A stretch of DNA of 64,000 nt from Siphonodentalium dalli. Lineage: Eukaryota; Mollusca; Scaphopoda; Gadilida; Siphonodentaliidae. A program made the translations under genes and the position numbers. The notes below the pieces were generated by a model. The model did not search any database and was not told the DNA's origin. It was given only the letters and a program-made list of their open reading frames with translations. Every line of letters begins with the position of its first letter. Position 1 is the first letter of the stretch. Positions 22,996-34,374 of the stretch are shown here, one piece after another. The stretch spans positions 186,566,369 to 186,630,368 of the forward strand of contig CP136061.1 of the NCBI GenBank assembly GCA_032622095.1, written 5' to 3'.

Positions 22996-23168
22996 ATTTG
23001 CGCTTAAGCGCAAATCATTTACACTTAAGCGCAAATGATTTTCGCTTAAGCGCAAATAAATTGATAGACACATATTTGTGCTTAAGCGCAAAGGACATTC
23101 GCTTAAGCCCAAATGATTTATGCTTAAGCGCAATTATTTGCGCTTAATATTTGTGCTTGAGCGTAAAT
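22996..23168. repeat. cluster of GCGCTTAAGCGC palindromes
   Basis: ATTTGCGCTTAAGCGCAAAT and close variants occur about eight times in 175 bp. A smaller cluster lies at 21944-22005. Function unknown. Confidence 0.85.
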
Positions 23169-23742
23169 AAATAATAAATGTGAAAAGGGCCTCCATAGTA
23201 AGAGGGGACCTCTAAATTTCTTGAACATTGAAATTCCCTTTGTTTGAGAATTTGTACATGTTTATATTGAATATTCTCAGTAAATAATTATTCTGTGTGT
23301 TTAAAAAGAAATCAGAATAAATTGTTATTGTTTTTAAGTATTGGTTATAGATAACAGTTAATTAGATTGACTCCCCTCTTCCCATATGCATCATTATTGT
23401 GGAAGACCGATCGCCCGGCGATTCACCCAGGTTTGTTGGATGGCTCAAACGACTTTTCCTACTATGGCCAGTTTGTACCCTTGATTTGAATGACACATTT
23501 AATTGTTTCGTACCATGTTTTGGGTAATTTCACACCATATATTGGTATGTTTCGTCGATTCCCAAAAATGATGATTGGTCATTCGTATGTGAAAAATTAT
23601 TTTAATTGTGTTAACTTAATGAAAGCGAACATGTTCATGATTTAACGTTCGTGATAATGACAACCCGACATTTACATGTTAACATATTTCTTTCTTTTTT
23701 TTTGCGAAACAAAATGAACAAATTGAAATTGTCGCGACAAAG

Positions 23743-24202
23743 TTAAAGATGCATAATCCGAATTAAAGCTAGAATATTACTATTTCCTTGGCTTCGGGAT
23801 AAAACATATTTGATTTGAGTTGAGGAACCCACACATCAAAGCTGAGAGTGATCAGATATCGATTTTTGAAATCTATTATTTTTCACCATCGATAATTTTT
23901 TGTGGCCCAGTAAAAAGTCAACGAGAAGACGGTCTCGGACCAAATTGCGGACGAAGATGGATAACTCTAAAAGCAAGTGGCTTTTTTGTGTCAGATATTT
24001 GACAAACCGCCAAAATTTCGTTGAACAAAATGTTGATAAATAACAGGTTTTTGGCAATTGTATACATGTACTATATTTGACTGGTTATCATTATTTTTGG
24101 GCCATTAATCGATTCTGGTAAACGAAGTGGCATTTCAAAAAATGTTGTTGTTGTTGAAATCTGATGACATGGGAACCATCGAATCGGACTGAGTACCTTT
24201 AA
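23743..24202. mobile_element. TTAA MITE family M, copy in Y'
   Basis: Same element as 19987-20467, carried along by the Y duplication. It lacks the 30-bp internal duplication near the left end. Confidence 0.85.
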
Positions 24203-24837
24203 TGTTATTTTGTTTTAAATAATACCGGTATACTCAATGGTACGAATTGTCGGAATGATACAGAAACTGGTATGAAATATCCAGAACCCTGGTGCGAAAC
24301 ATCTCTATGTCAAACTTCCATGGTATGAAATGCCAGCAACCTATTGGCTATTCATTCCATTGCACATTATAATTTATTTCCAATGGGCATGGATAGAGAG
24401 TCTCCCATTGGGGAGGGGGTCCACCTTGATACATGTATGTTCCGACAGCACCCCTTGGAAGGAAGTTTCCTACATATGGCTACAGGGTACATGTATATCG
24501 GTCCAAATTTTTTCGAAAATTATTAATTAGATATCACATTTTTGCACGGTATGGCTTGTTATCAAACTCCATTTGTACTTAGGTGAATATCACTTCAAAT
24601 TTGCCTTAAATCGAGTAATATCATTTTACGACATCACTAATTAGAATAATATGATTTTATGACATCACGGATCCGAGTAATACACGGTATGGATTTATGA
24701 CATGATGTAATTCTATTTCACTGTTAGATAAGGCATAGATACCAATTTTGTGTGATGCCAATCATTTGAAAGAGTTGTCAATATTACACTGTTACTAAGA
24801 GGCGAACTACCGTAATTAATAGATAGGGTATTACTTG

Positions 24838-24957
24838 GTTGGTTTGATATTATAGGCCTGATTTCAGCCCTCAGTGACCTCACATCAGCATTCGACGTCA
24901 GGCTGATTGTGATATGAGGTTACCTCAGGGTGATATAGGGCCTAATATCAAACCAAC
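24838..24957. repeat. long hairpin, ~54-bp arms
   Basis: Arms 24838-24889 and 24902-24957 pair (GTTGGTTTGATATTA.AGGCC, CCTCAGTGACCTCA..ATCAGC) with a few mismatches. The 12-bp loop is around TTCGACGTC. Confidence 0.85.
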
Positions 24958-26302
24958 GATGTTGGCGCTGCTAGTCTACAGGGTCACTGTCTGGTTGTTA
25001 CCCTTGCCGAGGAGATTTTTTTGGTATCGTCTTAAGTCATTTCGTACAACATGTTTGGTAGTTTCGTACCATATTTTTGTAGTTTCGTACCTTATTGTTT
25101 GGTCGTTTCGTACCATGTAGGAAATCAATTGGTCATTTTGTACCATGTTACTATATGTATGTCACATCATATGGAAACAAATAAATGATTTTCTACAAAG
25201 TACGAAATAAAAAAAAGTAACCAAACACTCCGGTATGTAACAACCAAAAAATATGGTATGGAACGACCATGGTTATGGTATCGAATACTGAAATAATGAA
25301 GAAGTCACTGTAGTTGTATATCATTTATGTTGTCACAATGTATACATGTATAATGCAACCTGTAAGTTGACTTGACCTCTGTTCTAGTTGGCTTATGATT
25401 GAGTTCTGAGATTGAGCACTGTCAGGTGTACTCGATCAATACTCCAGCAATGTTCAGAATCCTATCCCACGACACTCGTATGAAACGTCTAGAAAATATA
25501 ATCCATATTTAATAAATCCTTCAGACATTCAGTGTTACCGATCGCCCGAATCAACATCTGACTGTTCAAGGCGGTTACACTCAATGGTTGTTTTTAAGAA
25601 GAAATCGTCGTAATGTACAGTGCTAATACGCAGTAGATCGAACAATTATCTTACGATGTTAGAGATGTTGTTGTTGTTGTTGTTGTTGTTGACATAATCA
25701 TATTCATACTGCTGTTGTTGTTAGTACTTGTCACACACATCCTAAGTTCTCCACCGGATTTTGACAGACAATCCCTGCAACACTAAGAACTGTGACAATC
25801 ACAGTAACACTGACAGTGAATGAGTGATAGCTACTGTGTGACAGTGAGACAGTCCCCAAATTCGGTTGTTTTATATTCCTTTTTTTTTTAGAATTAGATT
25901 CTTCATTTGTAGAATAAGTTGAATAACAGTCAGTTATTATGACAATCGTCGTCAACAATGAATGACATTGATAATTTGATAGTTGTCTGGATGTATAATT
26001 TGATCGATTCAATGATTGTTGGCACTGAATTATTGTCTAGCTGTCTTCGTGACTATCTTCAGATCTTCGTCGGCATTTTGCTTCATGTAATATGGGTCAA
26101 TATTTAAAAACAACCTCTCAAATGCATTTTCGGTATCTGCTACAGACGCAGAATATAGTCCACAATCCGTATATCATCGCAATTTTCATGTTTTTGACGA
26201 GAAAATGTGCGAGAAATTGTATTTTTTTTATCGCGGGGGATATCCCAAGGTGACGTCATGGATTTTGCGGTCCATCACGTGACTCAACAAAATTGGTGGC
26301 CA
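24958..26302. other. element G interior, no gene seen
   Basis: Contains repeated 'gtttcgtacc' words (about 25040-25145) with inverted counterparts near 25195-25265, and a (GTT)n microsatellite near 25668-25693. Short frames here carry no domain. Confidence 0.5.
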
Positions 26303-26984
26303 GCGCCCCTAGCGTTAATTCAGGAATTGTTCATTGGTTTGTAAACGGAAGCTATTAATTCTGTAGACTTGTCCATTAATTCTGCATTTTTAGTCATTTG
26401 TTTGACCGGAAATAATTGATTCCGCTATTAGATATTGATTCGAATACGAAACCTATTGAATTTAAATAGAACGTTATTAATTGTGCATTGGTGATAATTT
26501 ATATCTATTAAATATAAGAATGACAAGGTCTATTAGTTTTATAACGATAATCATTGCTCGTGGGAAATCGTCTATTGGTTTGAAATATCTTTATTGATTA
26601 AGAAAATATGGCTATTGAAACGGAATGTACGTTTATTGAATATGCGCGAATCTTACTAATTGTGTGTTATTAGATATTAGTTGAACAGCGAATACTATTA
26701 AATTAAAATAGAACATTAATTTTGCATCGGTCAACATTGATTACGAATCTATATCTATTAAAACGGAACTGTCTCTTATTGAATCCAAGAACGATTATTG
26801 GTTTGGAAATGGAGTCTATTGGTTTGAAATAGATTGCCATTGATTAAGAAAATATGGCTATTGAAACGGAACTGTCTCTTATTGAATCCAAGAACGACTA
26901 TTGGTTTGAAAATAGAGACTATTGTTTTCACAAACCACCATTAACTTTTATATCATGTAATTTCCGACCGAATGGCCGCCCATA
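26303..26984. repeat. right TIR of element G
   Basis: Inverted partner of the left TIR. It contains an extra internal duplication of ~100 bp (about 26775-26890, tattgaatccaagaacgac.. twice) that the left TIR lacks. Several 'ctattggtttgaaa' words are evenly spread. Confidence 0.85.
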
Positions 26985-28145
26985 CACTATGGTGTCTATG
27001 CGAGAGGGTCTGCATCTCACAACTAAGAAGATTCAAATACAGCTTAAGTGCAAACAACGTTAGAAAAAATTACAAAACTTACGTTCTGCCAATAATGGAT
27101 TATGCAGATGTAATTTGGGACTGTGCACCACAATACTGGATGGACAACCTTGAACGCATACACGTGGACGCCGCCAGAATAATGACCGGGTTAACCCGCT
27201 CTGTCACCAATACAAATGTTTTACTCGAAGTGGGGTGGTCCAACCTTAGGGAGCGCAGGGGGAAACACCACATACAAACACTTTTTAAAATTACTAATGA
27301 AGAAACTTCAGAATATCTCACCCTACTTCTACCAGCCCGGGCAGCACAGTTATCAAACAACCGGTACAACTTTAGACAACCGCGTTTTTTCTACTCGTAC
27401 CACTGGACAACCGCACATTATAGGAAATCATTCTTCCTAAACTCATCCCATGAGGGGAATAAGCTCCCTTCGTTTGTCATAGATTCTGAAAATATATCCG
27501 ATTTTAAAACTCACCTAAACATAATCGCCCCTGCTCCAAAACCCTATCCACTTTATAGAACAGGTCATCGGAATGTTAGTGTGAACCATTGTAAACTCCG
27601 AAACTATTGTAGCGACTTAAAGAGTGACATGCAAAATAATCACATAGCTGATAGTCCTAAATGTCAATGTGGTTTTCCGAAGGAGGATGCTAGTCATTTC
27701 TTCTTCACTTTCATATAGAAAATATTATGCATCTTCTCTGTGGAATCTCTGAAAATGACCACAGAAGAAATATATTGCTATTTCATATTACACAGTCCTA
27801 CATTACTGCAACTAAACGTTTTGGGTAACTTCGATCATATATATTTCTCTGTTATGTCAACCTGTCATTGAAAACAATTAAAAATTTAAATGCCCGGCCT
27901 TTTTAGACACAACTTATGACAACGTGAGAGTAAAACTGGACAAAATAAAACTCCACTCATAGCACACTCTGTACAAATATTCTCATCTGTTTCCCTGCTT
28001 AAATATTCACAAATTTCATCCTGTCATCTTGTTTAAATGTTATGTTATACCTTTTGTGAGGGAGAGGGACGTCACTAAGTTGACAAAACTTGTGTCCCAA
28101 TCCCCATGTATAATTGATATACAATAAAATGTTTAAATCAAAACT
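26985..28145 (+). pseudogene. LINE ORF2 3' part: RT thumb and zinc knuckle, with 3' UTR
   Basis: From the duplicated CACTAT the frame is open to 27718. It reads LRRFKYSLSANNVRKNYKTY, VLPIMDYADVIW (RT thumb), a connector, and CQCGFPKEDASHFFF, a C-x-C-x7-H zinc-knuckle start that frameshifts before the last Cys. It is the continuation of the frame ending at 17745. Because the endonuclease is joined directly to the thumb, the RT palm was deleted before element G arrived. The non-coding tail has AATAAA at 28123-28128, and the LINE probably ends near 28145. Confidence 0.85.
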
Positions 28146-29460
28146 TTTACCCAAACGCTATAACATCGAAACATTGAGAAAACAGTTGGAATATAAATTT
28201 TTGCCAGTCTTATTTTCTCGATAATTAGACGCTAATTGGTCATAATTAAGCCACACCAGACAATGCAATGCGGATCACAAAATATACCTAAACTAAACGG
28301 TCCATATAGTTGGGAATTACCAGCGATTGGGGAGTGCATGCTATGTTGGATGTTTCCAATTTCGGTCTGGCTGATCGAGGGAGGGGTGCATGCAGATGGA
28401 AATTTCAAGGTGGACACGTATATACCCCCCCCCCCCCAATCAAACGGACACGCTCTAGCTACGGACCTACCAACACAAATAAACGAAACAACATAAAGAA
28501 ATAATGAAAATACGAGTAAAATTTAAATATACTGACCAGTATAGAGATTGTTATTCAAAATATCGACGCTTGTTCTTTTCTCGACATAATATTTGAGCAC
28601 GTTGACAACCCGAAGTCCCATGCAGCCATTATCCCGAAGCACGCCATCAAACTCCATGCACTCCCGGGGATGGTGCTCTATATTGATATGAGATTATGCG
28701 ATATACAAAATACTGTCACTACTATAGAATTATCTGTTTATGGGTCTAACTGTTCCCAGGTACGATGATTACATCCGATGACAAGAGATAAGGAGCAATC
28801 AATTCTTGTCATGCATGCACTGCGTTGCAAACTATTTGCTTGCAGAAATATAATTCAACGGCACGGAAGTAATGCGATTCCCTGAGCATTGTTCTGCAAG
28901 CATCAGCACGAAGAGAAAAAAAATAAACCGATAATTCATTTTTTGTATAAACAAAATGACTCTTGTAGTACGTATTATCCAGTATCCATAGCTATTCGTC
29001 ATGTCTTGAACGTTTAGAGCAGTTTGGAGCATTTAATTATTTCGTGTTCAGGTAATCAATTGTTTGCACAATATTGATTCATACATATTGTCGACTGAAT
29101 GCATATGCGCTTGACACAAGTTCACGCGCCGTGTAAGTAATTAGGTGATCAGCACCATTTACATTCGTGATGTGAACATGTAGGCCTTGTCCCCACAGCT
29201 AGGGTCAATGATATCACGCACTGTGCACTCTAAGAAAACATCTCCAAATGTGGTTCACCGGAGAACAAATACCAACATATAACCAAACAGTTTGGTTGCA
29301 CACATGTTTGTGGGAACACGGCCTTGCTTAAATGGCCTATATATAGTCTAAAATTTAACAATATGTAAGTAAGTATATAATGTCCACGTGTTTGGGGTTA
29401 AGATGATATGGAGAAGACTAAATCAAGCGGGATTCCTTTGAAATACCAATGCACACCTGC
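28146..29460. other. no gene seen
   Basis: Spacer of 1.3 kb. A poly-C run lies at about 28425-28437. Frames of 60-90 codons on both strands lack recognisable features. Confidence 0.45.
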
Positions 29461-29686
29461 ATATAGACTGTTGCATTAATATTTAGACTCTGATAATGTA
29501 ATTGTTGACGGGGAATGTTCTATTGCCCATATCACAACATGTGGAAAAGGCATGGAACAAAAACATTATTAATATAATATATTTCCTTCAGACATCAGAA
29601 CATCTACGTGGTCTCTTCGGTGAACCAACAACTTGTGATATAAATTTTAAACGGTACAACGTATTTACAAACTAATAGAACATTAA
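29461..29686. repeat. long target-site duplication, left copy
   Basis: 226 bp, from atatagactgttgcatt to aatagaacattaa, repeated at 31859-32084 in direct orientation. I see one difference (ctcttcggTgaacc versus ctcttcggCgaacc). It directly precedes the LINE. Confidence 0.9.
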
Positions 29687-31858
29687 TATAAAATTATATA
29701 AAATATTTGAGAAAATTATTTTGAACCGTCTTGAAAACTTTTCAACAGATCTCATCAAAGTACACCCACTGCAACATGGATTTCAAAAAGGGGTTAGCTG
29801 CCTCGCGTCATCCTTCATAATCCAGGAAAGTATCGCCTTCACGGCCGAAAATCACAGCCCACTGTTTGCTTGTTTTTTAGATGTCCGTAAAGCATTTGAC
29901 ACAGTTTGGATTCACGGTCTCCTGCTCAAACTCTATCAACGTGGATTCACTGGTAAAATATGGCATATAATCAGTTCTCTGTTAAGTGGAATAAAATGCT
30001 CTGTTCAATTTAATGGTTCGATTTCGCGATACGTCGATATACAACAGGGAACACGTCAATGAAGTATACTCGCCCCCTTATTTTACATGATCTTCATCGA
30101 TGAACTAATTTTCCAACTTGAAAACAGTCACCATGGTTTGCGCGTCGGTTCTGCGTGTTGCGCATCGCCAACTCAAGCCGACGATATGACTCTCTTGTCT
30201 CTAACTTCTTCTGGTCTCCAAACTTTGTGTGACCTATGCAGCTCATACAGTAAAAAATGGAGATTTAAATACAACCAGGATAAATGCAAAGTAGTCATTT
30301 TTAATGAACCATCTTCCTTACAAAAGTCCCGAGAAACAGTAGTTTGGATTGTAAATGATGAACCCGTGTCGGTATCAGATCAGGTCACACACCTTGGAAT
30401 CCTATTACAAAACATTAACATGGGCAACCATCTGACTGACCACATATGCAACAAAATACGCTCTACGTATCTCATGTTAAGTAACGCTGGTATGTATGCC
30501 GGTGGCATAACACCCCTCAGCTCAAACACTTTGTACAACAGTGTAGTTTTACCCAAAGGCCTATACGGGTCTGAATTCCTTTGCGGCATATCTTTGACAA
30601 ATGAAAACTCGTTGGAAAAAGTTCACAGGTTTTGCTTTAAACAAATTCAAGGACTCCCTTATAGAGCGCGCACAGATGTGGTACAAGGCTTACTGGGGAC
30701 TATGCCCTCTATCAGCAGTTATCGACAAGAGAAAACTTAGTCTGCTTGGGTCTCTTTGCAGGATGGCACATGAAAAGACATCGAAAACGATTTTCATGTT
30801 CCGTCTTAAGAGTCACCTTCAACAATCTAATTGTAATGCATCGTTTATTTCAGAAATCATTAAAATTCTAGACAACTATAACCTCACATCCTATCTAACA
30901 TCGTTTCTAGAAGAAGGACACTTCCCATCCAAGGAGGCATGGAAATCCCTCATAGTAACAGAAATCAAACAAGCAAACGAGCAGTCATGGCAGACACGAT
31001 TACGCAATGAACATGCCCTAGTCCCATTCGCAAATAATCATAGTTCACTGTCAATTTCACCTCTTTGGCTAGCATGTAGAAGCTATCCTCAACATAAGCT
31101 TGAATTTCTAGAAATAGCCAAAATCCTGACCCGGGCCTTGTCCCCAGTACACGGAAAGTGTCATATATGTCATAAACTCTTTGAAAACGAAATCGAACAT
31201 GCAATCCTCTTATGTTCCGCCTTTGCCGAGACAAGTATCGAAATATGGTTCAATGTCATAGAGGACTTCGGTATACCTTGTTTCTTATATATTGACAACT
31301 TGAGCCCCGTAGATCAGTTGATGATATTTCTTGCTTGCATTCCGCCACCCATGCGGGACCTCGTAAATGATATTAAGCAATTTACCATGTTTCTTGTTCG
31401 AAATTCATTTAAACTGTGGAAAATGTATACGGATCTGATCCGGTTAGAATCTATCGACTAAATGGATCACTTGTAAACCGCTCACGAACCGCTCTGATCG
31501 AAGACAGAAACAATATATACATAATTAATTTGTATTTAGTAGCATCTAACTAAACATGATATACACATGTACTTTATAACGAAAATAAAGCTATATCGCA
31601 GACAACTCAGTCTCGCTCCATTCGACAGATACTCGTATAATTATCCAGTTGAAGTGTTTCGTGTAATCAGAAATACACGAGGCCTACAGGTGTAATGCTT
31701 ATACCTCATTGAATTTGTATTGCGCATATTTTGTGTATAAAACCATGTGATATATTGATGTTTATTTTTTGTCAACTATGTTGAAACACTAATCTTGTGT
31801 ATGATGCATAATGTTTAAACTCTCCGTTTGCGGAGGAAATAAAGGTATATATATATAT
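29687..31858 (+). mobile_element. 5'-truncated LINE flanked by 226-bp duplications
   Basis: Starts inside the RT domain (KIFEKIILNRLENF). It ends after an AATAAA at 31838-31843 and a (TA)n tail. The exact boundaries are set by the flanking 226-bp duplication. 5' truncation and a simple-repeat tail are normal for target-primed reverse transcription; a duplication this long is not. Confidence 0.85.
29690..31461 (+). pseudogene. LINE reverse transcriptase, one nonsense codon and one frameshift
   Basis: RT landmarks in order: LQHGFQKGVSC, CFLDVRKAFDTVW (motif A Asp), VDIQQGTRQ followed by TGA at 30060-30062 where the family has Gly, LAPLFYMIF, then QADDMTLLS (motif C with the two catalytic Asp but Gln where Tyr or Phe is usual), KCKVVIF, VTHLGIL. 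A frameshift near 30720-30735 moves to the frame that stays open to 31461. That part carries HGKCHICHKLFENEIEHAILLC, a C-x2-C..H..C zinc knuckle. RT and target-primed integration would act at the chromosome. The copy is dead as it stands. Confidence 0.85.
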
Positions 31859-32084
31859 ATATAGACTGTTGCATTAATATTTAGACTCTGATAATGTAAT
31901 TGTTGACGGGGAATGTTCTATTGCCCATATCACAACATGTGGAAAAGGCATGGAACAAAAACATTATTAATATAATATATTTCCTTCAGACATCAGAACA
32001 TCTACGTGGTCTCTTCGGCGAACCAACAACTTGTGATATAAATTTTAAACGGTACAACGTATTTACAAACTAATAGAACATTAA
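31859..32084. repeat. long target-site duplication, right copy
   Basis: Partner of 29461-29686. It begins at the end of the LINE's (TA)n tail. Confidence 0.9.
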
Positions 32085-32419
32085 GAAAAAAAGACACCTC
32101 AGAGGAGCTTTTACTACATACGCATAGTGTCACGTAGCATTGTTTCCACAAACACTCATAATTGTTTCCTAGATGGTATCAAATGAACTAAAATGGGCGA
32201 AGGACCTTTGTTATTCCATGTTCTGGTTTTATCCGGGGAACCAGATTGAGAACAAAAGTGGGTCAGATTGGTTCTCCCCTCATGCAGGACAAAAATTAGA
32301 AACAGGTTTGGTTCCACGTGGAACCCGAATGTCTGTTGTTCGTTTGATTTGGATCTTTATTTTGGTTCTTCACTATAAGAAATAAAATATGTTTGGTTCA
32401 GCAGCGTGAATTCCGTTAC
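32085..32419. other. no gene seen
   Basis: Unique-looking spacer. A 70-codon frame at 32173 shows no domain. Confidence 0.4.
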
Positions 32420-33115
32420 TTATTCCTTATCCAAAACATTTGGGAAAATGTGGCAAATGACCATGGCAACGGCTTTTAAGTAAGGCGAGACGAAATTTCC
32501 TGTGAAAAAAATCCGGGAAAAAAGTTTTAAAAATGCGTCGAAAATAGGCCGAAAATAAACGGAAATAAACGGAAATAGTCCGAAACAATTGCGGAAGTCA
32601 TAAATGGCCACCCCGGCCAAACATTTCGGAAAATGTGACAAAAGGTCCCATGTTCATAAATGGCCACCTGGGCCGAACTTTTTTAGCCGAATTTTTTTAG
32701 GGTCGAGTCCGAAAAAGTGGGTCAAATAGAAATTCCCGCTCTGCTCGCCAGGAAAATTTGGGGAAATGTGGCAAATGACCATGGCAACGTCTTAAGTAAG
32801 GCGAGACGAAATTTCCTGGAAAAAAGTTTAAGAATGCCTCAAAAATAGGCAAAGTTCGAAAATAAACAGAAATATTCCGAAACAAGTGGGGGGTCATAAT
32901 GGCCATCTCGGTCAAACATTTTGGGCCGAAAATTTGTTTTTTGGATCGAGTCCGAAAAAGTGGGTCGAATTTCAGTTTTCGCTCTGCTCGGTCGGGAAAA
33001 TTTCGGAAAATGTGGCAAATGACCATGGCGACGTCTTAAGTAAGGCGAGACGAAATTTCCTGTGAAAAAAAAACCGGGAAAAAATGCCTCGAAAATAGGC
33101 AAAGTCCCAGGGGGA
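32420..33115. repeat. tandem repeat 'gtcgagtccgaaaaagtggg', block 1
   Basis: Units of roughly 240-270 bp share gtcgagtccgaaaaagtggg, cgctctgctcg, aatgtggcaaatgaccatgg, cttaagtaaggcgagacgaa and ggtcataaatggcca. The unit is often free of stops on the minus strand, giving frames of ~100 codons that are not genes. The array resumes at about 34375. Confidence 0.85.
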
Positions 33116-33149
33116 GTCTGCAAATATATAGGGTCGGGGTGGGTGGGTT

Positions 33150-33375
33150 AACCGAAAAAATCGTGCTTGTAAATTTTTTCCAAAATGTTTTTTTTTTCAA
33201 ACAATTTACAAGTACTGACCATGTAATGTTGTTTGTAAGCATGTTAGTGCCATGCTTGTTGGTATAGGGATATATATGCAGCTATAGTAAGTCTTTAGCC
33301 TCAGATTTAGCAACATTCTGGATTTCACAGGATCCCGGCCCAATTCACAGTGGACCACCGTAATAGCGTTCAGGA
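33150..33375. repeat. dispersed repeat, inverted relative to 10470-10720
   Basis: See 10470-10720. The order of matching words is exactly reversed here and the copies differ by scattered indels. Confidence 0.85.
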
Positions 33376-33800
33376 ACCCATGGTTGAGTTATAATAATGC
33401 AAAACGTGTTTACGGATGGAACAAGGCCGGTAACTCTGGTATGCATTGATAGGCGAAACATGTGATATGCAGTAATATGTGCATACATCCTTCCCCTATC
33501 ACCATACCAAACCACATCAAAATTTTACAACCGACACTTAACTTATATTGCTAAAACTTTGTACGGACTGAATTTCATAAAGTCGAACAGGGACCATAAC
33601 TCTGGTAGGCATTGGTGGTCATGTGCACAACCCGTGATATTATGCATATTCGTTCCCCATTTCTGATCTGTCACCATGCAATAGGGCATCAAAATATGAC
33701 AACCGACTCTTGAGTTATAATGCAAAATGTTTGTACGGACGGACGCACGGATGGCTCGAGACGTCAACTGTATACCCGCCGACTAATATCGGGGGGTATA
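33376..33800. repeat. dispersed repeat, ~2.5 units of ~170 bp
   Basis: Units share 'taactctggta.gcattg', 'atcaaaat.t.acaaccgac' and 'tttgtacgga'. The family end reads cggacggacgcacgg, then 'ccgactaatatcggggggta'. A remnant lies at 7118-7172. Confidence 0.75.
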
Positions 33801-34374
33801 ATAACCATATATCTAGGTGTATACCTAACCAAAACAATTCCCCTCCCCATCCCACCTCGGTGGATAAGACTAAAGAGTTCTTTGGTCATGCACAAATAAT
33901 TGTGGAACCCCCTGAGCTGTTTACCACTATTTACACTGGCCAGTGTCAGACACAACGCACTCGATATATTAAGGCTATAATTTGTGACAATTAGGGCAAT
34001 TTGTGACATATAGTGTAACTACACAATGCTTTATTATTATTGTTAGATACTGAAAACACCAGGAAACACCTGGAAATACAGTTTATTTTTCGTTTTTCTG
34101 ATCTGTGTTTACCAATTAAGCATGTTATTGCTTGAGTCTTAATGGTACACAGCAAGAATTTGCACCAAAAAAGAATAATGGAATGGGATTGAAAGGCAGT
34201 TAACACAGTTATTGAAGAACGGCTAAAAAATACTCTGAAATTTTGATAAAAACATGAGAAAGGGGGGTGGGTCCCCAAAATTTTGGAGGACAACAATATT
34301 TTTTTTGCACAAATGGGGTGGTGGGTCCCTCGGGTCGGAAAAAAACTTTTTGGGCCCTATATGTGCAATATTTT
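33801..34374. other. no gene seen
   Basis: Spacer between repeat blocks. The frame on the minus strand that enters from 34375 is repeat-derived. Confidence 0.4.

Larger units (their letters stand above)
21795..23449. mobile_element. Z segment, 1.65-kb insertion unique to the second copy
   Basis: No gene. It contains paired inverted hairpins (22072-22519), two diverged tandem units (about 22543-22700 and 22735-22895, sharing gagggaagcaa.cccc, ccatggaaatgg.ata), and clusters of the palindrome TTTGCGCTTAAGCGCAAA (about 21944-22005 and 22996-23168). Clear terminal repeats for Z were not seen. Confidence 0.6.
21094..24830. repeat. element G internal duplication, second copy (X'-Z-Y')
   Basis: X' (21094-21794) and Y' (23450-24830) match the first copy but are separated by Z (21795-23449). 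Z is found only here. Order X-Y then X'-Z-Y' implies a tandem duplication, with Z inserted in, or lost from, one copy. Confidence 0.9.
17746..26984. mobile_element. element G: 9.24-kb TIR element inserted in a LINE
   Basis: Ends TATGGGCGGCC.. and ..GGCCGCCCATA are flanked by the 6-bp direct repeat CACTAT (17740-17745 and 26985-26990). Removing the element with one CACTAT restores the LINE frame (..ISIRS then LWCLCERV..). The TIRs are long: left 17746-18990 including a ~705-bp later insertion, right 26303-26984. No DNA polymerase B, integrase, ATPase or transposase frame was found; all frames are under 100 codons. A 6-bp duplication with long TIRs would fit a deleted Polinton/Maverick, but other superfamilies remain possible. 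Confidence 0.85.

Noticed and set aside
22996-23168. Possible CRISPR-like array of short palindromic repeats
   Set aside because: Spacing is irregular, there are no unique spacers of constant length, and the context is eukaryotic.
29461-32084. Reading the 226-bp repeats as LTRs of an LTR retrotransposon
   Set aside because: The enclosed RT is LINE-type with a (TA)n tail, there is no primer-binding site or TG..CA end, and no gag or integrase.
32697-33123. Two ~100-codon minus-strand frames
   Set aside because: Same tandem repeat as 34375-34970; overlapping in different frames.
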